In this document: positions 18,193 through 28,329 of the stretch, piece after piece
How the letters are laid out: the number at the start of each line of letters is the position of its first letter
How positions within the stretch are numbered: position 1 is the stretch's first letter
Assembly (NCBI GenBank): GCA_029204225.1
Contig: CM055097.1
Span: 66,995,459 to 67,059,458, forward strand
Length of the DNA: 64,000 nt
Source: Diphasiastrum complanatum
Lineage: Eukaryota; Streptophyta; Lycopodiopsida; Lycopodiales; Lycopodiaceae
Direction of reading: 5' to 3'
Program-made: the position numbers and the translations under genes
The notes under the pieces: generated by a model
What the model saw: only the letters and a program-made list of their open reading frames with translations
Databases searched by the model: none
What the model was told of the DNA's origin: nothing

Positions 18193-21100
18193 CTCCTCCT
18201 CAAATCTAGCCTTGGAGATCACAATGCTTTTATCAATAACTCCAATTGAAGATCTAAGCTTGACAAATGAATCTTTAAGTAAAGTTTTAGTAAACAAATC
18301 AGCCAAGCAACTTGATGATGGCACGTGTTGGAGCTTGATCTCTTTAACTTGCACTTTTTTCCTCACGAAATGATGAGCAATTTCGATGTGTTTGCTCCTT
18401 GCATGGAATGTAGGATTAGTTGCAAGTGATTGGGCTGATTGGTTGTCAGAATAGATGATAGGGATCTCCTCCTCCATGACATGAAGCTCCACCAATAGCC
18501 TTTTGAGCCACAAGACCTCCTTGCATGTTGATGTCAAGGCCTTGTATTCAAATTCTGTGGAAGATAGGGAGATGGTATCTTGCTTTTTGGAAAGCCATGA
18601 TACTACTCCATCACATAGAAAGGTGGCAAAGGCACTTGTTGATCTTCTATCCACTTTGTCACTTGCAAAATCTGAGTCACTATAGGCTCTTAAGCCAAGA
18701 TTAGTTCCTCTATACAAAATACCAAAATTCTTAGTGAATGAAATGTATCTAAGAACTCTTTTGGCCATCTTCCAATGTGAAACTAGAGGACTTTGCATGA
18801 ATTGGCTTAACTTTCCAACACTATAACTAAGATCAGGTCTAGTTATAGTTAAATAGATCAAGGAGCCAATAAGCCTTCTATATAATGTGATGTCCTCAAA
18901 GGATGCTTCATCACAACCAATAGATGCTTTTACATGTTGCTCCATTGGTGTCTCAATGCCTTTACAATTCTTCATTCCAAATCTATCTAGGATGGATGTA
19001 GCATATTTAGATTGACAAATGAAGCTAAAATCACATCCTCTAATAACCTCTATTCCAAGAATGAAGCTCAATAGGCCGAGATCTACCATCTTAAACTCTT
19101 TTGCTAAAGCAATTTTTACATCTCTAATTTCACCTAGATCATTACCACTCAAGATAATGTCATCTACATACAAAACAAGAATAATGATCATGCCATCATG
19201 AAAACTTATATACAATGATGGATCATAGGCACTCATTACAAAATTGATGGAAATGAGAAAAGAGTTTAGGCTAGAGTACCATGCTCTAGGTGCTTGCTTA
19301 AGCCCATAAAGGCTCTTCTTCAAAAAACACACCTTTCCTTCATGCTTTGCCTTGATGAAGCCCTCGGGTTGCCTCATGTAGATCTCTTCTTCCAAATAAC
19401 CATTGAGGAATGCATTTGTGAAGTCAAGTTGGAATAGCTCCCAATTGAAGGTTGTAGCAAGACTAATGATCAACCTGATAGTAACAAGCTTAGCCACAGG
19501 AGCAAAAGTCTCATCATAGTCAATGCCTTTGGTTTGTAAAAAACCTTTGGCAACAAGCCTAGCTTTATGCTTGCTTATTGATCCATCTTGATTATACTTC
19601 AATCTAAACACCCACTTGCAATCAAGAGGTTCTTGAGGAAGATCCACAAGATCCCAAGTATGATTCTCAATAAGAGCATCATACTCAACTTGCATAGCAT
19701 CCATCCAACTTTTAGACTTACAAGCATCTTCATAGCATGTTGGCTCATCTAACATTGAAGTAAGAAAGGTGTAAGATGTGAAAGATGATGAGCCTTCCCT
19801 TTGATCACCTTGACCATCATAAGTGAGCCTCAATGGCTCGGATCTTGCCCTTGTAGATCTTCTTGGAGTTCTTGGAGTTCTTGCATCTTGAGGTGGATCC
19901 TCAAGTTCTTCTTCACTTGGAAGCTCCTCCTCCATCCTAGCATGATCCTTGGCATCAAGATGATTAGTAGCATTATCATCCAAATCACAAGCATGTCCTT
20001 CATCAAAAATAACATCCCTACTCACTATCACCTTGCTAGTGATGGGATTGAAGACTCTATAAGCTTTGCTATTCTCACCATATCCCACAAAGATGCCTTT
20101 GATGGATGTTGCATCATCCTTCCTTCTCTTATCCAAGGATTGGTGTACATAGCAAGTGGATCCAAAAACTTTGAGATCTTTGAGATTGGGTTTCTCTCCA
20201 AATAGAGCTTCAAATGGTGTGATTCCTCCAATGGCTTGGTTTGGCAATCTATTGCACAAATAGTTAGCACAAGTTATTGCTTCACCCCAAAATGATTTGG
20301 ATAGAGAAGCATCTAGCCTTAAGGCCTTAGCACACTCACAAAGAGATCTATTTCTTCTCTCACTCACTCCATTTTGTTGAGGGGTGTATGGACATGACAA
20401 CTCCCTCTTTATGCCATTAGAACTACAAAAGTCAATCAACTTATTGGAGATATATTCACCTCCATTATCACTCCTTAATACCTTAATCTTGGTACTAAGT
20501 TGATTTCTTACCAAAGTCTTGAACTTTACAAAAGAATCAAACACCATTGATTTGCTAGACAAGAGGTACATCTAACAAAATCTAGAATAGTCATCAATGA
20601 AGATTACATAGTACTTGGCACCACCATTAGACTCATGTGAAAAACTATGAACATCCGAATGGATGAGTTCAAGAGGAGAGTTTGATCTTGATGTAGATCT
20701 TGAGAAGGGTAGTTTGTGAGCCTTTGAGAGGCTGCATGCTTTACATCTCTTCCCACACTTTGACAAATGCTTGGGGAGTCCAACTGCAAGCTCCTTTGTA
20801 GCCATAGATTCCATGGCTTTGTAATTGGGGTGGCCCAACCTTTTGTGCCACAGTTCCACCTTTGATAGCTCCACCTTTGCCAAGTTAACACTCTCCACTG
20901 CAATATTAGCATCAAGCTTAAACAATCTACCTTGCTTAAAGCCTTTGGCTATACATTCATCATTTCTAAGGATGGAATAAAGTCCATGCTTAAATTGTAC
21001 ATCTAGGCCATTATCCATTAACTGGCCAACACTAAGCAAATTCTTGGTTAACTTAGGAACATAAAGAGCATTATCTAGATTCATCCTTTTGGATGATCCC

Positions 21101-22170
21101 ACATACAAGGGAATTGTTCCTATTCCACTTATCTTATATTCTTGACTACTTGCAGTATAGATTGATCTATGTAAGTCATTGTAAGAAAGTAAGGTGGAGA
21201 ATATGTCCTTTTGATATGTCATGTGGGAACTTGCCCCACTATCAATCCACCAAGAATCATTGGTGTTGCTCTTGGATGATGGTGGTTTGTTGGAAACCAT
21301 CAAGGATGACTCTTCATCCTCCTCTTCCTCCTGATGTGCAATGTTGCTTTGTTTGCTCTCTTGTGCCTTCTTCTTCTTGAGACATTCTGATGCAAAATGT
21401 CCTTTCTTTCCACAGAAAAAATATTTGTACTTGGACTTGTCTTTGATCTTGCCCTTTGAGCTTGAAGCCTCATCCTCCTCCTTGGTCTCCTTGAAGTGCT
21501 TCTTCTTGCCATTGGTCTTCTTCTTGCTTTTGAATGAGAAATTAGCTTTCTCATCACCATCCTGCAGAGAAATAGCATTCATTCTTGCATTGGTATGCAA
21601 CATCCTACACTCTTCAGCTACTAATACACTGTGTAGCTTTTCTATAGTAGGCAAAGTGTCTTGGATTGCAAAGCTTTGGACCAAATTTGTAAAGCCACTC
21701 CCTAGACCATTTAGGACAATCTGAACAAGCTCACTATCTTGAATCTTCTCTCCAATGGAAGCTAACTCCCTATTAAGAGACTTGATTCTTAGCACATAAT
21801 CTTGTGCACTCTCATCACTCCTCTTCATGCTTTGTAGAATCTGATTCCTAAGCATGAGAACCCTCGAAGTGTTACTAGACTCATAGATAGATTTTAAAGA
21901 TTCCCAAGCCTCTTTAGCACTCTTACATGATGATACTTCCCTTAAAAGATCATTGCTTACATTCATCTTAATACAGTGAAGTGCAAGCCTAGACCTCTTC
22001 TTGTATCTCACTAATTCATGTGCACCTAGAGGTTCATCTTCATCATCTATTAGAAACTCATAAAGATCCTGGAGCACCATTAGTGACTCCATCCTCATTT
22101 TCCAAATAGCATAATTGGTAGAATTTAACCTCTCACTAGCTTCTAGAAGGTAGGCTCCCACTGATCCCAT
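18079..22170 (-). pseudogene. Element B gag-pol polyprotein with one amber stop
   Basis: From ATG 22170 one frame of 1,363 codons runs to 18079, closed only by TAG at 20572-20574. In order: Gag (MGSVGAYLLEASERLN); lysine-rich linker; zinc knuckle YFFCGKKGHFASEC, in which the first Cys is Tyr; protease WWIDSGASSHMT; pre-integrase LWHKRLGH..CKACSLSKAHKLPFS; integrase core with LIHSDVH, VLRSDNGGEY and PQQNGVSERRNRS; reverse transcriptase with KARLVAKGF, QLDFTNAFLNG and catalytic YVDD (19159-19170); RNase H with AYSDSDFASD and SSTEFEYKAL. The stop falls between SRFC and MYLLSSK, inside integrase. Related elements usually have Trp at this point, and TGG to TAG needs one transition. Length and domain order are normal for copia. 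Probably silent, but only just. Confidence 0.9.
18193..18201 (-). promoter_or_regulatory. Polypurine tract of element B
   Basis: On the minus strand GAGGAGGAG directly precedes the 3' LTR start TGTGAAAAA, the position where plus-strand DNA synthesis is primed. Confidence 0.75.
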
Positions 22171-22788
22171 CTTACTAGCAAGATTCTACACACAAGATAT
22201 AGATTTGTTTGTACTTGAAACTCACAAAGGTTTCTAACTTGCAGTGTTTCACTCAAATGTTGACTTCTAATCCAACAAATGGATTTGTAATCATAGTTCT
22301 ATCACTCCCTCACAAGTTGGAATGAAGATAAGATGAGATGAAAACTACACTCAAGCAAATCTTGCCAATCTTGGCTATTTTTGAACAAAAACTGACTCTA
22401 TCTCTCTCATTCACTTTGATGTACTTTCAAGACCTGGTTTCCACTTTAAGAAGGTCTGAAATCAGCCTAGATTAATTACTTTTCATGAAATAAATTCAAA
22501 ACTAATCAATGGCAAGTGATCTTGGTAGCTTGTCCTAGGATTTGCACCAAAAATTACATCAAACTGACACCAGATGAATTTTCTATGATCCAATGAATAT
22601 GGGTTATTAAATGCTGGTTCAGAGATGCCCACACGTGTGAACAGTACGGATTTTGATCCTGAAAAAGTTTGGGATCAAATCCCCTCACCAAAACCTGGAT
22701 ACCAGCTCGCCCTTCCAATACTAGCTTTTTGCACCAAAACCTGCTAAAACTGGATTAGATTCAGACACAGATCAATGGCCTTGTACTT

Positions 22789-22801
22789 GGCTCTGATACC
22801 A
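22789..22801 (-). promoter_or_regulatory. Primer-binding site of element B
   Basis: Minus-strand TGGTATCAGAGCC begins at the first base after the 5' LTR and is complementary to the 3' end of initiator tRNA-Met. About 620 bp of untranslated leader (22171-22788) separate it from the gag ATG. Confidence 0.9.
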
Positions 22802-23493
22802 TGTGAAAAGTACAGTACTAAGGACCATAAATGGATCTTTGAATGATCCACAAGGTGATTGTATGCTTGTTAAACAATCTATCAGAAACTAGTCATCAAA
22901 AAACAAGATCTAGTTTAGCAGCTTGATAGGAAACAAGTAGAGACAATCAAAGCATTGATCAATTAGTATAATCCAACTCCACACGTGTGGAAATAAGGCT
23001 GTAGTACGGCCTGTAGACAGTGTTTACAAAGTGCCAAAACTGGGTTTCATTGGAAAAATAGAGTAATCACCATACAATGAGAGGAAACTCGAGTTTCTCC
23101 TTGAGGCTCCAAAAAGTTTCTATCTTCTCACTATGGAGAATGAAAATACATAGTAAAACACACTTCCTTTTCAAAGTTAGGTGAAAAATCTAGCATGTAA
23201 TAAGGAAGTAGACTCCACTTTCTTGGCCTAATGTGAAAACCCTAGCCTAGATCCAAGAGTCATGCTTGGTAGGTGCATGGTAGGTACAAATCTCATCATA
23301 AATCATGGTCTAGATCCTACAAAGTAGGAATCACTACCAAATAGACACAACCACTCCTCTTGACTCGTGGTAACCTACTTTAGGTGTGTATGTACAAGTG
23401 GCACTTTGGCCATTGAAGTAACCAACAAACAATATTGAGAAAATGTACAATATTCTACATGGCTAGATTTGCCAATGTAGGCAATTTTTCACA
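22802..23493 (-). repeat. 5' LTR of element B
   Basis: 692 bp, collinear with 17502-18192 and differing at about 16 positions in my manual comparison. It carries the same CCACACGTGTGG palindrome at 22979-22990. Confidence 0.93.
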
Positions 23494-24309
23494 GAGGTGA
23501 CATGTTTCTTACCTATAAGATTCATGGTGTTTATTACTTTGTATGACAAGACAATGAAATGGAATCATAAGTTGAAATCTACAATTGTTGTTGATAAAGC
23601 AATTTCATTGGATAGCTATTTTTGTAATAGTTTGAATAGAGTCATAAAAGATAAAACATCATTTGCTTTGGAAATCTTTGTGTCCACATGCTTTGTGCAT
23701 GATCATTCCAATGTAAGGACCAAAGATTACCATATTTCAATGATAGGAATAATGGTAGTGTTTTGCTCTTCAAGTAGAGATTGTAGAATCTACTTGTTTT
23801 TAACCAAAGAATTTGTCAATGGTGAAAATGTGATCTTTCAAGAGTGGAAGATTTGTAAACTTGAAGAAGCACCTTTGGATCAACACCTTATTCAATTCAT
23901 TGATTTTTTGGAGTAAAGTCAAGTGGAGGAGCAAGCTCAAGACCCAAGGACTCCAAGAAGAACCTTGAGTATCAAGATGGAGCCATCTAGGCTCAATCAT
24001 ATGGATAAAGCAAGGCAAGTTGTCTTTTACTTAATAGTTTTATTGATGTATCTTCAAGTGCACAAAATGCCTTGGAATCCATGGCTTGGCATGATGTATA
24101 GTTTTTGAAGTGTGCTACATGTATATAGACACATTTGTGGAACATCTTGTAAGGGATCCTTTAAGAGGTGGTGGAAGATCCTTCATGGACATCATTCTCT
24201 ATTGGAGTCTCAAAAGTTCCTTGTTTGTAGCTGGATTTTTTAGACACTTCTAAAAGCTTTCATTCATCTATCAAGAGAGTTGTAAATAGATCAAGCTAAA
24301 TTTGAGGAG
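23494..24309 (+). pseudogene. Element A integrase remnant continued
   Basis: This continues A to the right of B. It encodes VTCFLPIRFMVF, matching the integrase stretch MYLLSSKSMVF in B. After an internal deletion come FVSTCFVHDHSNVRTKD and ENVIFQEWK, matching B's KVFGSTCYVHQSLDKRRKD and DVIFDEG at the integrase C-terminus. Next is QAQDPRTPRRTLSIKMEPSRL, the same linker type as B's TPRTPRRSTRARSEPLRL. Stops occur after FIDFLE and later. There are no reverse transcriptase or RNase H motifs before the purine tract at 24304. Non-functional. Confidence 0.7.
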
Positions 24310-24344
24310 TGTGAAGAATTGCCAAAAATTGGCAAATCTAGCTT
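24310..24344 (+). repeat. Truncated 3' LTR of element A
   Basis: The 35 bases from TGTGAAGAATTGCC onward are identical to the start of A's 5' LTR (14468-14502). They follow the purine tract GAGGAG and pass into the 69-bp repeat array. The remaining roughly 667 bp of the LTR are absent. Confidence 0.8.
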
Positions 24345-24907
24345 GAGGATGCCATTAGTTTGTGTGGTTTCAAGTTCTTTGTGGTGCGCTATAGTTTACA
24401 AAATTTAATGCTCAAGGATGCCATTAGTTTGTGTGGTTTCAGGTTCTTTGTGGTGTGCTGCAATTTACAGAATTTAATGCTCGAGGATGCCATCAGTTTG
24501 TGTGGTTTTAGGTCCTTTGTGGTGTGCTGCAGTTTACAAAATTTAATGCTTGAGGATGTCATTAGTTTGTGTGGTTTTAGGTTCTTTGTAGTGCGCTACA
24601 GGTTATAAAATTTAATGCTTGAGGATGCCATTAGTTTGTGTGGTTTCAGGTTCTTTGTGGTGCACTGTAGTTTACAAAATTTAATGCTTGAGGATGCCAT
24701 TAGTTTGTGTGGATTTAGGTTCTTTGTGGTGCGTTGCAGTTTACAAAATTTAATGCTTGAGGATGCCATTAGTTTGTGTGGTTTTAGGTTCTTTGTGGTG
24801 CGCTGCAGTTTACAAAATTTAATGCTTGAGGATGCCATTAGTTTGTGTGGTTTCAGGTTCTTTGTGGTGCATTGCAGTTGACAAAATTTAATGCTTGAGG
24901 ATGCCAT
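24345..24907. repeat. 69-bp minisatellite, eight copies, in-frame
   Basis: The AGGATG landmark recurs at 24346, 24415, 24484, 24553, 24622, 24691, 24760, 24829 and 24898, exactly 69 bases apart: eight full units and a partial ninth. Because 69 is a multiple of three, each unit adds 23 codons. On the plus strand the unit reads EDAISLCGFRFFVV plus a variable tail. On the minus strand it reads MASSSIKFCKLQ followed by TTKNLKPHKL. The plus frame is open from 24360 to 24881 except for one TAA at 24606-24608. The minus frame is open from 24907 to 24596. No upstream gene is joined to it, so coding is unproven. Confidence 0.95.
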
Positions 24908-27104
24908 AATCCAGGGCTAGATAGAAGCATTGAGTGTACAGATGTGCGGATCTCTGCTGAATGTACAGAAATCCTTTAAGTCCCACATGCTATTTCTGAT
25001 CCCTAATTGAAGGACTTAGCTGCTAATTTCGCTTCTCGTATCCACTTTGTTAATTCCCATATTTCTGCCAGCTATAGAACTACAAGACCCACTTTGGATT
25101 CCACCAAGATTTCATTAACTGACTGCAAGCTACCTTATGTGTTAGTTAGTTGGGCTTAGCTACTGCTTCTGTTGAATTTCACACGTGTGGATTGTCCACA
25201 ACATGTACTTGTGATCTCCTAAGGTGTGTAGATGCACCAAGATCAAGACTAGATTCAGATTCAAGATCAATCTTAGATCCTATGGCAAAAACACACTACT
25301 ACATGCATTCAATCACTTCCAACTCTCACTCACACGTGTGGGAAGTATTCAAAAAATAATCAAAGTAAAAACAAGTTGCTCTCCTCGAGTAGAGAGAGAA
25401 AAGACATCATGAGCTCTCGGGTAGAGAGAGAAAGCTAGAAATCCAATAACTCACAAAATCCATGAAATCACCAAATCAATTAGATTCAAAATGAGGAGTA
25501 CAATGATACTAGTAGATCCACGAGCTACCACTATGCTTAACTATGATTGGACCATATTTTGTCACCTCTTGATCCTATTGGATCATTGAACCATACACCT
25601 CTTAATTCTATTGGACTATATTCAAGCACACCTCAATTTCCTATTGGACCTCACAAGGTTCCACCTCTAAATCCTATTGGACCTCTTGGAATTCATCAAA
25701 CAAAAACTTTACGCGTGTCTATACTCTAATTGGCACGTGTTTAGCCTCTTACTCTATTTTGGCTCAATAGTGGCATTACAAGGGGAAGTGCATAATTTGT
25801 CATCTATGCCAAATTTATTCCTATCAACATCCTACACCTAGATGCTTGATGTAAAAAACATAAGACCCCTATATCTAACATAGATAATCTTTTTCAATTC
25901 TTCACAGATTCTTCTCGCCCATTCTTGTTTTGATCCTACAAACTCCAATTCTTAACTGTGCCCCTAGGATATATGTTTTTTTCTTTTTCTCTGATTGGAT
26001 GTAGTTAGCTTCTGCTTATCTACCCTACTGCTTATCCACCTAATGGTAAAGTAACATAAATGTAGAATGAGCTATTATCTTTTTAGAATGAGGCTCTCAT
26101 ACCAATTGTTGCACTCCTATGTTGCAAGCTCCTCAAATCAACAAAAGTTGTGTAGTGTAGAATGAATCTCTTGACTGGTCATTAGACCTAATAATGGTTT
26201 TACGACCCTATATAGCACAAATGAAATGCTACATCCATACCTACTCATTTTGTTAGTGCCTAAGAGTAATTTGGTTCACATGCAAGAGTTCAAACATATC
26301 TTTACATTAGCTTCCACACATTTGTATTGAATTGGATTTCCCTACAATGTATTACATTGGATTTCCGTTCATTTTCCAAAAGTGAAAGATAGACACAATC
26401 TTGATGAAGGCTAACTAAAAAGCAATGTTTGTTTTTTGAATGCACTACTGAAAATAGACTCGGAATCAGTGCAAACCAACACAAAATAACTTAGACAAAG
26501 TCTTAGATCTCAAATGAGAATTCCATATCTATTTAAACAACAAAAAAATATGTAAGTTTACATCTAAGATATTACCCAACATAACAAAGAAGGCTTGCAA
26601 TCTAATGGGAGTCCACCCACAAAATCTTAAACCATCAATTTAGAACAATATTATTCTAAGAGATGATTTGTGATCCACAGATTTTAACAAGTGACAGAGA
26701 AATCAAAAAGCCCTTTGATAAAACCTTGTGTTTTGAAGCTGTAGTTTGAGCTTAGATCGCAGCATTTCAAGCCTTTCAAGCATTTTATCCTTTTTGTGAC
26801 AAGCAATTCAATAGAGTTCTGAATCATATATTATCATTGCCTTTCTTCTTAGTTATGATAATTGATATCATAGGTATTTATGATTGAAGGAATGTAATCT
26901 AAGTATGAGAGTTTTTGCAGTTGATTCATGCTTCTCGTACACAATAACACTTACAGCAAAGGTTTATTGATTTTTGTAAATGCCATTGATTTCAAGAGTT
27001 TAGTGGAGGTTGACGTTATTGGCTTTCATTCTTTCTTGCCATGAAGAGAGCAGTTGTGTGATCCACATATTCTAAAGGGCAATAGAGAAATTAAAGGTTG
27101 GTCA
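24908..27104. other. Intergenic with LTR-like scraps
   Basis: No gene recognised. CACACGTGTG palindromes at about 25180 and 25331 resemble those in the copia LTRs. A degenerate primer-site complement, GCTCTCATACCA (26093-26104), is followed two bases later by TGTTGCACTCC, which could mark the edge of a decayed minus-strand copia LTR. A CTATTGGACC-type phrase recurs about every 40-50 bases between 25545 and 25690. Confidence 0.4.
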
Positions 27105-27109
27105 GATCT

Positions 27110-27805
27110 TGACAAAATTTTATAGCAAACTCAATCCCAATCAATCTTAAAAGTTATGGAGGATGCACAAATCAAATATCTAGATCCAAACTATGAGCTA
27201 GAATCAAGACAAGTTACCAAAACTAGCTAATTTGGCATTTAACTCCACAATAGGCCTATAGATTTGATCAAATACACTAAAGTAAAGTGCAGCAAGCTTC
27301 TCAGACCTTTAAGCAAATTCAGTACCTTCCAAAGCAAGTAATTAATGTATAAAATCATTCACATCCAATAGCTACAACTCGCCACCAAAAGACAATGTTG
27401 ATAGAAGTGGAAAAGCTTGATTTTTCTTCATATTTGGATGGAGATCCCATCATACATTTATACATTTCAAGCTTGGATCTGAATGATTTAGGGCATCTCT
27501 GTACTTATTATAACCTAACCCTAACATCTAACCTGGTCATTGGATCCACCCTAATATGGGGTCAAGATCTCAAGATCCAAAAACAATGTAAAACGTGCTA
27601 TTTTTAGCTCCTAGAATTTTTCTAGCTTATCTAAGTACACTTTGGCCACCTTTCAAAGATGCTATCACAATGCAATATGAGGAATGAAGTCTTGGGAAAT
27701 AATCCTATGCTATTTGGCACGTGTGGCATCTATTTACATGGCCATCTTGCCAATTACAATGCATGTGACCAAAATTGGTCAAGCTAGAACTGTGAAATTT
27801 CAATA
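27110..27805 (-). repeat. 3' LTR of element C
   Basis: Plus-strand ends are TGACAAAATTTTA and GAAATTTCAATA. The terminal CA has mutated to TA compared with the other copy. It contains CACGTG at 27718-27723. Confidence 0.88.
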
Positions 27806-28329
27806 CTTCTCCTCACAATTTAGCTTGATGAGACTATCCTAGATCAATAATAATTACAAGCATAAAAATAACATAATTAACAGGTTCTTGATGTATGTAG
27901 TGAGTATGATCACTCATTACAATAGGAACATAATTTGAGCTCCAAGTTGTCAAATGTAGTGAGAGCTCCATATCTTCAAGATACAAGCTTTGTCTTTGGT
28001 AGGTTGTTGAATGATCACCTTGGGCTGCAAAATGTGAGTCTCCTCCTCAAAATAAACATGAAAAACATCAGCTTTCCATATATCACCATCTTGACTTTAT
28101 CCACCAAAACAATGAACTCCAACTTGGCATCCTTCCAATGAAGGAGTTCATTCCTTGGAAATTCAAGAGTGAATGGATCACAAGATGAGGCCTTTGAATA
28201 CATATTTGAAAATCCAATAAAACTAGTAATGATCACTATTTGATCATCATAAGATATAGGATGAAAAACAATGTTCATACTAGCATCATCAAAGGACTTT
28301 GTCAAATTGACATGTTTTTTTATCAAACA

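Larger units (their letters stand above)
17502..23493 (-). mobile_element. Copia element B, near-complete, nested in A
   Basis: A 5,992-bp Ty1/copia element on the minus strand, with LTRs of 691 and 692 bp, primer site 22789-22801, one gag-pol frame broken by a single stop, and a purine tract at 18193-18201. GAGGT lies at both borders (17496-17500 and 23494-23498), with one extra T on the left. The related, uninterrupted copy near 13340 shows the expected empty-site sequence. I count about 16 substitutions and one indel between the LTRs, roughly 2.3%, so this is the youngest element in the window. Gene order protease-integrase-RT-RNase H places it in Ty1/copia. Confidence 0.93.
14468..24344 (+). 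mobile_element. Copia element A, interrupted by element B
   Basis: A plus-strand Ty1/copia element: 5' LTR 14468-15169, initiator-Met primer site, Gag-protease frame, rearranged integrase pieces, a GAGGAG purine tract at 24304-24309 and the first 35 bp of the 3' LTR. Element B lies inside it at 17502-23493. Reverse transcriptase and RNase H are not present on either side of B, so A was a deletion derivative before B arrived. Its 3' LTR breaks off where the 69-bp minisatellite starts. Without B it would be about 3.9 kb. Confidence 0.8.

Noticed and set aside
20572-20574. Amber codon as a programmed Gag-Pol readthrough site
   Set aside because: It lies inside integrase, not at a Gag-Pol boundary, and copia elements normally encode gag-pol in one frame. 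Simple mutation is more likely.
24345-24907. 69-bp repeats considered as a CRISPR array
   Set aside because: The units are contiguous with no unique spacers, and the setting is eukaryotic.
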